Shown here: positions 32,954 to 40,987 of the stretch, one piece after another
How the letters are laid out: each line of letters starts with the position of its first letter
Position numbering within the stretch: the stretch's first letter is position 1
Assembly (NCBI GenBank): GCA_900544115.1
Contig: UQTW01000014.1
Span: 1 to 64,000, forward strand
DNA length: 64,000 nt
DNA from: an uncultured Collinsella sp.
GTDB lineage: Bacteria > Actinomycetota > Coriobacteriia > Coriobacteriales > Coriobacteriaceae
Direction of reading: 5' to 3'
The notes under the pieces: generated by a model
Seen by the model: only the letters and a program-made list of their open reading frames with translations
Told to the model about the DNA's origin: nothing
The model's database searches: none
Position numbers and translations under genes: made by a program

Positions 32954-32959
32954 AATCTG

Positions 32960-33658
32960 TTACTCCTCGTCTTCGGCGTCGTCAGATTTTTTAACGCTAG
33001 CACGCTTCTTCTTTTTGGAGAGATCCAGGCCAAAACGTTTAACAAGCATTTCGCAAATCTCGCTCGAACGGGCCTTGAGATAGCTGCCCTTGCCGTTCTC
33101 GGCGTCGAACTTAAGGCGCAGCGCAAGCTTCTCTGCGACCTCGGCGTCGATCTCGCCCTGGCAAAACTCGTACAGGCAACCGAGCATGTCGCGATACTCA
33201 AGGTCGCCGTGGTAGCACTGGATGGCCTCATCCAGGATGGGCCAAGCCTCGCGCGAACGCTCGACACTCGTGGCACCCCACACGCACAGCAGGCGGAAGG
33301 CGGCATAGCGCAGCGTGGAGGAGATCTCGTCGAACAGTGCGGTCTCGGCGCCCTCAAAGGCATCGCCCAGCTGCTCGGGGCAGGTGGTGGCGAGCGCCGT
33401 CAGGGCATCGAGGGCCTCCCAGCGGGTCTGCGCCTCGGGGCGGTCGAGCGCCTCGATCAGCGCGGGTACGCAGGGCTCGACGCGCTGCGGATCGCGCTCG
33501 GCAAGCAGGTGCAGCACGCGGGCGGCAAACTGGCGGATGCGGCGCGTGGGGCAGCCGAGCTCCTGGACCAGACGGTCGACGGCGTTCTCGTTCTCCTCTG
33601 CCAGCTGGAGCTGTGCCAGCTCCTCGTCGGTGAGCTGTTCGTCTTTATTTTCTGCCAT
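32960..33658 (-). CDS. HEAT-repeat-like hypothetical protein
   Basis: A 232-residue, largely helical protein with repeated Leu/Ala helices (RQFAARVLHLLAERDPQRVEPCVPALIEALDRPEAQTRWEALDA split over several helices), typical of HEAT or armadillo-like scaffolds. Acidic start and a Lys-rich end (LSKKKKRASVKKS). It sits 7 bases before the isocitrate dehydrogenase gene and is probably cotranscribed with it. Function unknown. Confidence 0.7.
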   Translation of the reverse strand: MAENKDEQLTDEELAQLQLAEENENAVDRLVQELGCPTRRIRQFAARVLHLLAERDPQRVEPCVPALIEALDRPEAQTRWEALDALTALATTCPEQLGDAFEGAETALFDEISSTLRYAAFRLLCVWGATSVERSREAWPILDEAIQCYHGDLEYRDMLGCLYEFCQGEIDAEVAEKLALRLKFDAENGKGSYLKARSSEICEMLVKRFGLDLSKKKKRASVKKSDDAEDEE

Positions 33659-33673
33659 AGTTACCTCTTCTTA

Positions 33674-34102
33674 CTATTTCTTAGCGTGCTTGCCAGCACC
33701 CTTGCTGTCATCGGTGACCGAGATGAGCTGCCGGTTGGCTGCGCCCTTGCGACGCGCACGGCGGCGCTCCTCGGCATCGCCCGCATCGGCGGCGGCGCGA
33801 TGGGCTTTGTTGACGTTAAAAACCTCGTCGTGCTTGCGCCACGGGCCGACGGACTCGCCAAAGCTCATCTTAAGGCCGGCGATAAAGCCGCCGAGCCAGC
33901 CAATCGGCGCAAACTGCACCAGCGGGAACAGCGAGAACACCCAAGTCAGCAGGACGACTGCCGCCGCTCCTGCAAAGTTGGCGATCCAGTAGTCGCGCTT
34001 GGTGATGACGCGCTTTTCGCAGGCCCACTGGCCGCACAAAAAGCCGATGTAGATCGCAAAGAGAAAGAGCACCAGCGCAAGCACCACGAACGTCCAGCTC
34101 AT
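33674..34102 (-). CDS. Hypothetical membrane protein
   Basis: About 142 residues from the ATG at 34102. Two or three hydrophobic segments (FVVLALVLFLFAIYIGFL and FAGAAAVVLLTWVFSLFPL) and a basic cytoplasmic tail (AEERRRARRKGAANR). No family recognised. The start is only 5 bases after the dehydrogenase stop, so it is in the same operon. Confidence 0.6.
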   Translation of the reverse strand: MSWTFVVLALVLFLFAIYIGFLCGQWACEKRVITKRDYWIANFAGAAAVVLLTWVFSLFPLVQFAPIGWLGGFIAGLKMSFGESVGPWRKHDEVFNVNKAHRAAADAGDAEERRRARRKGAANRQLISVTDDSKGAGKHAKK

Positions 34103-34107
34103 AGGCG

Positions 34108-35187
34108 CTACTCCTCGTGATGGTGGCCGCAGCAGCACTCGTGGCCGTCATCGTGACCGTGACCGCCGCAGCACTCGTGGTCCTCGCCGTGGTGGTGGCC
34201 ACCGCAGCACTCGTGGTCGTCGCCATGCTCGCCGCAACCGCAGCCTTCCTCGTGGGCACCGTGCTCCTCGGGACGATACTGCGACCAGTCCAGACCGGCG
34301 GCGATGGCGTCGGCCTCCTCCTTATAGAGGACCGTGATGGCCTGGGTGCCCAGCTTGGCACCACCGATGGCATCGAGCATGTCGTAGAGCGTAAGGGCCA
34401 CGTCGGCGCCGGGCAGCGCAAGCTCGCGATCGTCGGCATAGGCGAGCGCCAAGCGCAGGTCCTTAATAAAGTGCTCGACCATAAAGCCGGGCTTGTAATC
34501 GCCGTCGAGCGCCTTGGGTGCCAGGCTCTCCATGGCGCCGGACTTGCCGGTGCCGCCCAGGATCATCTGACGGGTCTTCTCCAGATCAAGGCCGCTCAGC
34601 TCGGCAAACGCCAGCGCATCGGCCATGCCGACCATGCAGGCGCCCAGCGACACCTGGTTGGCGAGCTTGGCAGCCTGGCCCTTGCCGGCGCCATCGAAGC
34701 AGCAGATAGTTGCCGCAAAGGTGGAAAGGATGTCGCGGACCGGGGCGATGTCGTTCTCGGTGGCGCCCACGATGGCCGTGAGCGTGCCGGCGATAGCACC
34801 GGACTCGCCGCCGGTGACGGGGCAGTCAAACGCCATGCGGCCGGAAACCTGGGCGGCCTCGGCAATATCGCGCGCGAGCTCGGGCGAGCTCGTGGTGAGG
34901 TCGATCAGGACCGCGCCAGGCTTTGTGCACGCGAGCAGGCCGTCGCCCGCCAGGTAGAGCTCCTCGACCTCGGAGGGATAACCCACCATGGTAAAGACGA
35001 CGTCGGCGTTCGCCACGGCATCTGCCGGCGTATCGGCCCAAACGGCACCGCGCTCGATAAGCGCGGCGGCCTTGGACTTAGTGCGGTTGTTGACCGTGAC
35101 GGGATAGCCGGCATCCAGGATGTGGCCGGCAATGGGGGCACCCATGATTCCGGTGCCGATAAATGCGACGGAGAGCTTGTTTGCCAT
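34108..35187 (-). CDS. NAD-binding beta-hydroxyacid dehydrogenase with a Cys/His-rich tail
   Basis: A 359-residue protein of the 3-hydroxyisobutyrate / tartronate-semialdehyde dehydrogenase family: GTGIMGAPIAGHIL Rossmann motif, substrate loop DCPVTGGESGAIAGTL, and catalytic Lys in GKGQAAKLANQ. The enzyme proper ends near residue 305. The last 53 residues are a tail with 14 His and 9 Cys, including three imperfect HECCGGH-type repeats. Such tails bind Ni, Zn, Cu or Co. Family members reduce short beta-hydroxyacids; the exact substrate is unknown. Confidence 0.88.
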   Translation of the reverse strand: MANKLSVAFIGTGIMGAPIAGHILDAGYPVTVNNRTKSKAAALIERGAVWADTPADAVANADVVFTMVGYPSEVEELYLAGDGLLACTKPGAVLIDLTTSSPELARDIAEAAQVSGRMAFDCPVTGGESGAIAGTLTAIVGATENDIAPVRDILSTFAATICCFDGAGKGQAAKLANQVSLGACMVGMADALAFAELSGLDLEKTRQMILGGTGKSGAMESLAPKALDGDYKPGFMVEHFIKDLRLALAYADDRELALPGADVALTLYDMLDAIGGAKLGTQAITVLYKEEADAIAAGLDWSQYRPEEHGAHEEGCGCGEHGDDHECCGGHHHGEDHECCGGHGHDDGHECCCGHHHEE

Positions 35188-35279
35188 GAAACCTTTCCTT
35201 TTGGGTTGGGTGTTATTACCAGGTTGAATACTCAGCGCCGGAGCTTGAGCTGCGGGGCGCCTGTGGTCGTAGCGCCTGT

Positions 35280-36233
35280 CTACTCACCGCGCACACGGCG
35301 CGCGATGCGGTCGGAAAGCGAGGCTTTCTCGGCGCGGTTCTTGCCCCAAAACGCAAGTGCCACCATGCCGGGGCCCACGTGCGAGCCAATGGTGGGGCCC
35401 ACGGAGCTGCGGATGATCGTGACGTCGGCGCAGCCCTCCTCCTTGCGAACGGCGGCCTCGAGCCAGTCACCATCCTTCTCGGCATCGGCAGTCATAATGG
35501 CGATGGGCATGGTGCGATCGGGCACATAGTTCTCGCGGAACGACTTGAGGATGGACTTGAGTGCCTTCTTGCGACCGCGGTTGACGCCGATCAGCGACAG
35601 CGAGCCGGCCAGGTCGTAAGACAGCTCGGGTTTGACGTCGAGCTTTGCCGTGAGCTGTGCCGCCGCGGGCGGAATGCGGCCGCCGGCAGCCAGCGCATCG
35701 AAGCTCTCGAGCGTAAAGTAGCCGTGGACGTAGGTCTTTGCCTCGTTTGCCCAATCGACCAGCTGCTTGGCGGTCAGCCCCGCCGAACGCTGGCGCACGG
35801 CCTCGAGCGCCAAGAGCTCGCCGGTCGCACAGGGCAGAGCGTTGTCGACCACATACAGCTCAAAATCGGGATACTCGGCGCGCACGGCATCTGCCGCCTG
35901 GCACGCGGAGTTGTAGCTCGACGACAGCGCCGAGGTAAAGCACAGGTAGACCGTGGGCGTGCCCACTTTGGCGCACTCGGTAAAGAACTCGATATAGCGA
36001 CCGAGCGACACAGCCGAGGTGGACACGCGGGCACCGGCGCGCATGCGGTCGTAGAACTCCTTAGGACTCATGCTCGACCAGATATCGTCCGTGCGCTCCT
36101 CGCCATCGATGATAAAGGGGAAGCCCAAGATATCGACATCGAGGTTCGCAGCGACCTCGGGGCTAAAGTCGCAGCAGGTATCGACGACGATGCGGCAACG
36201 GTCCGAATGACCGGCGGATGCGGCCTTGTCCAT
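35280..36233 (-). CDS. DegV-family fatty-acid-binding protein
   Basis: About 317 residues from the ATG at 36233, with AAGGAG 8 bases before it. DegV signatures: VVDTCCDFSPEVA, ILGFPFIIDGEER, VSTSAVSLGRYIEFF, CFTSALSSSYNSAC and a C-terminal HVGPGMVALAF. FakB-type DegV proteins hold a fatty acid for the kinase FakA, which feeds phospholipid synthesis. No fakA is nearby. Confidence 0.9.
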   Translation of the reverse strand: MDKAASAGHSDRCRIVVDTCCDFSPEVAANLDVDILGFPFIIDGEERTDDIWSSMSPKEFYDRMRAGARVSTSAVSLGRYIEFFTECAKVGTPTVYLCFTSALSSSYNSACQAADAVRAEYPDFELYVVDNALPCATGELLALEAVRQRSAGLTAKQLVDWANEAKTYVHGYFTLESFDALAAGGRIPPAAAQLTAKLDVKPELSYDLAGSLSLIGVNRGRKKALKSILKSFRENYVPDRTMPIAIMTADAEKDGDWLEAAVRKEEGCADVTIIRSSVGPTIGSHVGPGMVALAFWGKNRAEKASLSDRIARRVRGE

Positions 36234-36251
36234 CAAAGCGACTCCTTACGT

Positions 36252-36284
36252 AAAAAAGGCGACCACCCGCATGGGATGGCCGCC
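36252..36284 (-). terminator. Intrinsic terminator of hpf
   Basis: GGCG(G)CCATCCC pairs with GGGTGGTCGCC, followed by TTTTTT on the minus strand. Confidence 0.85.
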
Positions 36285-36313
36285 AACCGTTAACTCATGC
36301 AAGTTAACGTATT

Positions 36314-36898
36314 TTACTCGTCAAGTGTTTCGATGCGGGGCTTGATGATGCCATATCCACCATTCTTACGGTGATACACCACATTGATAAGGCCGGTCGT
36401 CGCGTTCTCGAACACGTAGAAGTCGTGACCCAGCAGATCGGTCTGCACCAGCGCCTGCTCCTCAGTCATCGGGGTGACGTCGATAACCTTCTCGCGGACG
36501 AGCAGGTCGTCCTCCTCCTCGGGCAGCAGCAGGTCGGCCAGATCCTCGACGCGCTCGACCGGCGCAACATCCGCGGCGCTGGCACCGCCCTGGCGGTTGT
36601 CCACGACCTTGGTCTTGAACTTACGCAGCTGGCGGGTGACCTTATCGGCGGAGAGGTCGATCGCGGCGTACATATCTGCACCGTGCTCGGCAACGCGAAT
36701 CACCGAACCGCGGGCACGAACCGTAACCTCGACGATTGCCGGGTTGGGGTTCGAGGGGTTCTTCTCATAGCGAAGTACAACGTCGACCGTCATGGGCTCG
36801 ATATCGAAAACCTTGAGCGCCTCGCCGATCTTCTCATCCACATGCGCACGCAGAGCATCGGTTACCGTCGTCTTGCGTCCAGAAACCTTGATATCCAT
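36314..36898 (-). CDS. hpf: Ribosome hibernation-promoting factor, long form
   Basis: 194 residues from the ATG at 36898 with GGAG before it; the frame is open to 36958 without support. N-terminal S30AE domain (MDIKVSGRKTTVTDALRAHV, then VTVRARGSVIRV), an acidic linker, and a C-terminal dimerisation domain (HDFYVFENATTGLINVVYHR). Long HPF dimers join 70S ribosomes into inactive 100S pairs in stationary phase. It has its own terminator. Confidence 0.93.
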   Translation of the reverse strand: MDIKVSGRKTTVTDALRAHVDEKIGEALKVFDIEPMTVDVVLRYEKNPSNPNPAIVEVTVRARGSVIRVAEHGADMYAAIDLSADKVTRQLRKFKTKVVDNRQGGASAADVAPVERVEDLADLLLPEEEDDLLVREKVIDVTPMTEEQALVQTDLLGHDFYVFENATTGLINVVYHRKNGGYGIIKPRIETLDE

Positions 36899-37215
36899 AC
36901 GTGGCTCCAATCTGCCTCGGGGACTTACTGTACTGGCTATGTACCCATTGCCATGCATTTAATCACGCGGATTCTCAAAGACCCGAATAACGATTGCTTG
37001 ATACCGCATACCGAAGTCTCGCACTTTTCCGTGGCAAAGTGCGCTATAGAAGAGCGACGGCGACTTTGGTTTTGCACCTAAAAAATGTCTTTGACCTGCT
37101 GGTTTTATGGAAACGAAAAAGCCGGGCTCCCCTGTTGGGAGAGCCCGGCGATGCGTGTTGAAACCGTGAAGAGGCGTCCCTCCTAGCGCATAGGAGACGC
37201 CACCCCTAGCAATAA
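36899..37215. other. Intergenic region between the solute-binding lipoprotein gene and hpf
   Basis: About 317 bases. It holds the terminator at 37116-37150 of the upstream lipoprotein gene and, downstream of that, the presumed promoter of hpf. No gene or other structure seen. Confidence 0.5.
37116..37150 (-). terminator. Intrinsic terminator of the solute-binding lipoprotein gene
   Basis: GCCGGGCTC pairs perfectly with GAGCCCGGC (37121-37129 with 37141-37149), followed by five T and CG on the minus strand. Confidence 0.9.
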
Positions 37216-38226
37216 CTAGCTATTGAGCTTGTTAATGTCGTCGTCGGTGATAGTGCCCTCCTGGCTGGACGATTTATCCTCGGAGGATGCACCATCGCTG
37301 CTCGAATCGGAGGATGCGGACTCGCTGGATCCGGTGTCGGTCGGCTGCACGTCGGCGCCCGAGACCGTCTTGGTGGTGAGGTCATAGGGCATCGTGCCGT
37401 ACCAGACGGAGTGGACCGCCTCGAGCGTACCGTCGACCGTGATGCCGTCGAGGGCATCGCTCACGGCACGGCACAGTTCGTCATTGGACGAGAGGCCCGC
37501 AACACCAAGCGTCGAGGGCGCCTCGAGCGCACCGACATAGGAGATCTCGCTCATCAGGCGTGCAAGGTAGCCGCCGGCCGTGGAGTCGCAGATCACATAG
37601 TCGACCTCGCCGGACTCGAGCGCCTCAAAGCACTCGTTGATGTTGGGGTAGGTCTTTTGGTTAGCGGTGATGCTCTGCTTAGCAAGCGCCTCCTGCGAGG
37701 CCGAGGACATCTGGACACCCAGAGTAGACGTGTTAAGGGTATCGGTGGAAACGTTTAGCGACCCACCATCGCTGGTTCTACCGAACACGGAAGCGGCATC
37801 GTACAGGCAGGTGCCGAGCGAGCTAACGTCCCCGTCCGTGGAGTTGATCTCGCCGATAAAGATATCAGCCTTTTTGTCGCCGAGCGCGGAACCTGCCGAG
37901 GACGCATCGACAAAGGCGACCTTAAGGCCCATGCGGCTTGCGAGGGCGCGGGCGGCGTCGACCGCATACCCCGTGAGCTCGCCGTCGGTGCCCTGCATGG
38001 CCTGCGGCGCATCGGAAGTATCGAGGGCGACCGTCAGGGTACCGGGGGTGACCAGGGCATCATCCGACACCGTGGGCGTGACGGTCTCGTACTCGATCTG
38101 GTCGATCGTGGGAGTCGTGAACGTAGACAGCGGGTTGAACGCGCATCCGCTCAGGCCCAAAACGGCGATGACCGCTGCGGTCCCAGCACCTAACCGAGCC
38201 GCGTGCATCAAGCTGCCCCTCACCAT
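37216..38226 (-). CDS. Solute-binding lipoprotein (amino-acid ABC type)
   Basis: About 336 residues from the ATG at 38226. Signal MHAARLGAGTAAVIAVLGL and lipobox LSGC, so membrane-anchored outside. The mature part is a type 3 periplasmic-binding fold: LTVALDTSDAPQAMQG, GYAVDAARALASRMGL, CFEALESGEVDYVICD. A long Ser/Asp-rich tail (SSESASSDSSSDGASSEDKS region) follows. No permease or ATPase is adjacent. The reading frame stays open upstream to 38445 and beyond; see the feature at 38227. Confidence 0.75.
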   Translation of the reverse strand: MVRGSLMHAARLGAGTAAVIAVLGLSGCAFNPLSTFTTPTIDQIEYETVTPTVSDDALVTPGTLTVALDTSDAPQAMQGTDGELTGYAVDAARALASRMGLKVAFVDASSAGSALGDKKADIFIGEINSTDGDVSSLGTCLYDAASVFGRTSDGGSLNVSTDTLNTSTLGVQMSSASQEALAKQSITANQKTYPNINECFEALESGEVDYVICDSTAGGYLARLMSEISYVGALEAPSTLGVAGLSSNDELCRAVSDALDGITVDGTLEAVHSVWYGTMPYDLTTKTVSGADVQPTDTGSSESASSDSSSDGASSEDKSSSQEGTITDDDINKLNS

Positions 38227-38610
38227 GTCCACTACCCTGCCTTCTGTGTCGTATACGATCCGTGCGTTGCGCGGAATATCAGATTGTTCCCACCAGCTGA
38301 CCTGGTATTTGACCCCACACTTGCGCACCGGGGTGTTTGCTCGGGAGGCCGCAGCCACCTTCACGACTGGCCCGCTCGCCCGCGAGGCGGTATTGCCCCA
38401 AAGAAAGTAGAACGGACGGTGCGGCTTACATCTAGGACGCGCCATGATCGCGCCGCGCGCACGCGGTCGCTTACGTGGATCCCTTTGACCGCGTCTGTCT
38501 TGGACTAGGACGGGCATTTCGTCCGTCCGCAACCACAGCCTGGTAGGAACGTAGCGCATTATAGCTAAGTTCAAGCTAAAGTTTAAGGTTAGGGGCGTCA
38601 TTCGCATCGC
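38227..38610 (-). other. Open in-frame region upstream of the lipoprotein gene
   Basis: The lipoprotein frame stays open through this stretch. From the ATG at 38445 it would add MARPRCKPHRPFYFLWGN followed by a Cys- and Trp-containing segment (CGVKYQVSWWEQSD). A membrane anchor or signal would then sit internally, which is unusual, and codon bias is weaker here. A TATAAT-like box lies on the minus strand near 38560 and a GGACGG...CCGTCC hairpin follows at about 38511-38526. It could be a structured leader, a small upstream gene fused in frame, or a true N-terminal extension. Confidence 0.3.
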
Positions 38611-38662
38611 GAGTACAGATTTCGCAGGTCGGAGTGGGCTATTCGTGCCCCTGTGAAGCCCG

Positions 38663-38686
38663 GAGCTCCCCTATGGGGAGCTCCGG
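38663..38686. other. GC-rich hairpin before inverted-repeat element C
   Basis: GGAGCTCCCC pairs with GGGGAGCTCC around a TAT loop. No T-run, so not a typical terminator. Confidence 0.4.
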
Positions 38687-38707
38687 GGCACCCTTCCTAG
38701 GGTGCTG

Positions 38708-38924
38708 TGGCCAAAAAATGGCAAATATGAGTACTGTCACCAATTTAGTAACAGGCAATTTTGGCCTCTCGGACAGATTTTGCGCTCAGTGTCGCCAACC
38801 TGATGCTTAGTTATTCTACATTTGTTTATTATCTTTTTACTTTATGACGCCTCCGAGTCCTAAATTCCTTGATTTTGCTGTTACTGATTTAGTGACAGTA
38901 CTCATATTTGCCATATTTTGGCCA
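38708..38924. repeat. Long inverted-repeat element, family C, copy 1
   Basis: A 217-base element with 50-base terminal arms that match at about 45 positions. The outer parts read TGGCCAAAAAATGGCAAATA then TGAGTACTGTCAC on the left and the reverse complement on the right. The AT-rich middle has no coding frame. It fills most of the gap 38610-38958 and resembles a MITE. A related, decayed copy is at 53277-53510. Confidence 0.8.
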
Positions 38925-38958
38925 GAGCATATGATTAACCCCCTATTTTCGACGTGAA

Positions 38959-40068
38959 TTAGACCGGCTTAAGCCCAAAACACGCCCGCAGCGTGTTAAG
39001 CAACGCCTCTTGCTTCTTCCTGCGGGCATCGACACGATTCCGGTACCGCTTTCGCATACGCTGGTGGATGCGCCATGCGAGCGCTTCCATCGCTTCCATG
39101 TCGCAGAGCATTTCGTTGTTGACCGTCGCGACCTCGATTCCCATAGTAATCAAGCCCGTGTTGCGTTTTTCATCATGGATACGTCCCCTCCGAGAGGAAT
39201 GGCCCAGCTCACCGTTGTATTCCAGATCAAACCGGGCTGCCTCTTGATACGCATCGCAAACTGCATGGGGCATCCCCGAGATTGCCTGCGCACGGTCATC
39301 GAACTCGATCTTGTAGTCGGTCTTAAAAGGTCCGCAGGCAAACCCGCCATAGGAAAACGGAAGCGAAAACAGGGCGAGCATGATGCACTCCATGGGCGAG
39401 CGTAGGTTTTCTGACAGGTAGGGACACAGACGCAGCAGCTGTTTGGCCACATTCCCCTTGCATGCCGCAAGGTAATCTGCCAGACGATCGGGCATCAGCA
39501 CCGGCTCGACTTCAAAGTAGCCCACGTCTGCTGGCTGGTCCTTGTCCTTTGCAAGTTTATTCGCAACAGGCGAGGTGTAGGGAGGCAGATACTTCCCGCG
39601 GTCACTCAGCGAAATCTTAGAGCACAGCTCCTGGGCCAGGGCAAATGCCTGGATACAGCCGACCTCGCGGGCGACGGCAACACAAAGGGCCTCGGGAGAT
39701 AGACTGTACACCCCCGGTTCCACCTCTAGAATCGAGCCGGCAGGCAACCCGGAGCATACGGACCAGCTCACGCCAAGAATGCGGCGGCGCTGCGCTGCAG
39801 ACCCTACCAGCAAGCACAAATCCTCTTGCACCTCGCTGCTTGCGGCCCCAATCCGCACCAAGTCGGGAAGATAGATGTCCTCGGTCGAGGGCGACGACGT
39901 GCGCAGCACATGGCGCTCTTCATCGGGATTGAGGTCCCTCCAGCTTATGTAGCCCATCTGCCGGCGCTCGGCGCGCATCATGCGTAGCGCCGAGGCGCCT
40001 GTTAGGATTACGGAAGCCGCTAGCTGTTCGCCTGTCGGCTCGTTGCACCGCTCAATCTTTACTGCCAC
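38959..40068 (-). CDS. Protein with a C-terminal DUF559/Vsr-like nuclease fold
   Basis: About 369 residues. I chose the GTG at 40068 just after the comF stop; the open frame continues further but is antisense-type read-through of comF. The C-terminal third has the DUF559 pattern: acidic ARFDLEYNGELGH, then RIHDEKRNTGLITMGIEVATV, as in very-short-patch-repair-like PD-(D/E)xK nucleases. The first part (DIYLPDLVRIGAA, LSPEALCVAVAREVGC) resembles AbiEi-like transcriptional regulators often joined to this domain. It could act in defence or DNA repair; the role is not known. Confidence 0.6.
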   Translation of the reverse strand: MAVKIERCNEPTGEQLAASVILTGASALRMMRAERRQMGYISWRDLNPDEERHVLRTSSPSTEDIYLPDLVRIGAASSEVQEDLCLLVGSAAQRRRILGVSWSVCSGLPAGSILEVEPGVYSLSPEALCVAVAREVGCIQAFALAQELCSKISLSDRGKYLPPYTSPVANKLAKDKDQPADVGYFEVEPVLMPDRLADYLAACKGNVAKQLLRLCPYLSENLRSPMECIMLALFSLPFSYGGFACGPFKTDYKIEFDDRAQAISGMPHAVCDAYQEAARFDLEYNGELGHSSRRGRIHDEKRNTGLITMGIEVATVNNEMLCDMEAMEALAWRIHQRMRKRYRNRVDARRKKQEALLNTLRACFGLKPV

Positions 40069-40078
40069 AAAACCACCC

Positions 40079-40885
40079 CTACCAAACGCGTGCGATAGCA
40101 AGGCCATCGACTGCCGCAGCGCCGGCGCGCTTGAGTTCCGCCGAAGCCGCGGCCATCGTCGCGCCCGTGGTGATAACGTCATCGATAAGCAGCAGGCGGC
40201 GGCCGTGCACGTCCTCAACCGTCTCGTACATGCCTTGGGCACGCTCGCGGCGCTCCTCACGACCGAGTTCGCGCTGGTCGCCATGCCCGTACTTGACGAG
40301 AGCATCGAGCAGGGGAACACCCGACAGCTCGCAAAATGGGCGCGCGATAGCCTCCATATGATCAAAACCACGCCGCCGAAACGCTGCCGCTGTCGCAGGC
40401 ACAAACACCACCGCATCCGCACCGGACAACACGCCTCCTAAGCGTTCGGGCGCTACGATCTGGGCATGCAGGGCGGCGTCGTAGAGCAGCTCCGCCAGAT
40501 ACGGAGCCAGACGTCGCTCGCCCGCATCCTTGTACGCTTTAATGATACGCGGCAGCGGATGCGCATAGACGGCGCACGCCAGGCAGCGGTCGAGCGCCTC
40601 CGCCATTGCCGAGGACGTGCCCTCGACCGAACACTCAGTGCACAGCAAATCCCCAAACGGGGCGCCGCATCGGGTGCAGCTATGACGTGGGTCGATGAGC
40701 GCGAGCGCAGCCAGGCAGTCTTGGCAAATAAGCGTACCGGCGCGCTCGCAGCCGGCACATCGTGTTGGCGACAATGCCTCGAGCGCCTCGCGTGCCACCC
40801 GCTCGGCAAACGGTAGTAATTCGCCCGCAAACGGTAGGGTACCGGCACCCTGCAGACAGCTCAATATGTTCAGATGGCTCTTCAA
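40079..40885 (-). CDS. ComF family phosphoribosyltransferase-like protein
   Basis: 268 residues: N-terminal zinc ribbon (CAGCERAGTLICQDC and CTRCGAPFGDLLCTEC, about 42-87) and a type I phosphoribosyltransferase domain with LLLIDDVITTGATMAAAS near the C-terminus. ComF/GntX proteins assist DNA uptake in competent bacteria. The start is a TTG with a strong GGGAGGG 7 bases upstream. That ribosome site is part of the hairpin at 40891-40922. Confidence 0.85.
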   Translation of the reverse strand: MKSHLNILSCLQGAGTLPFAGELLPFAERVAREALEALSPTRCAGCERAGTLICQDCLAALALIDPRHSCTRCGAPFGDLLCTECSVEGTSSAMAEALDRCLACAVYAHPLPRIIKAYKDAGERRLAPYLAELLYDAALHAQIVAPERLGGVLSGADAVVFVPATAAAFRRRGFDHMEAIARPFCELSGVPLLDALVKYGHGDQRELGREERRERAQGMYETVEDVHGRRLLLIDDVITTGATMAAASAELKRAGAAAVDGLAIARVW

Positions 40886-40890
40886 GACAC

Positions 40891-40922
40891 AACCCTCCCT
40901 ACGTTCGGTCGCAGGGAGGGTT
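40891..40922 (-). terminator. Hairpin between ricT and comF
   Basis: AACCCTCCCT pairs with AGGGAGGGTT. On the minus strand the right part of the stem is the ribosome site of comF, followed by TTGTGTCTTG. It may act as a weak terminator and also mask translation of comF. Confidence 0.55.
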
Positions 40923-40987
40923 GTTGATTCGGCGCTATGATACCCCGATGTGCTCGGGGCAAGGCGGGCTAAATCCGCTCGCGGGCG

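Noticed and set aside
38227..38610. Known structured RNA (tmRNA, RNase P RNA, cobalamin or c-di-AMP riboswitch)
   Set aside because: I looked for their conserved cores and found none; only a simple hairpin is visible.
40069..40422. N-terminal extension of the DUF559-like protein
   Set aside because: This part is an alternate frame of comF; the GTG at 40068 just after the comF stop is the reasonable start.
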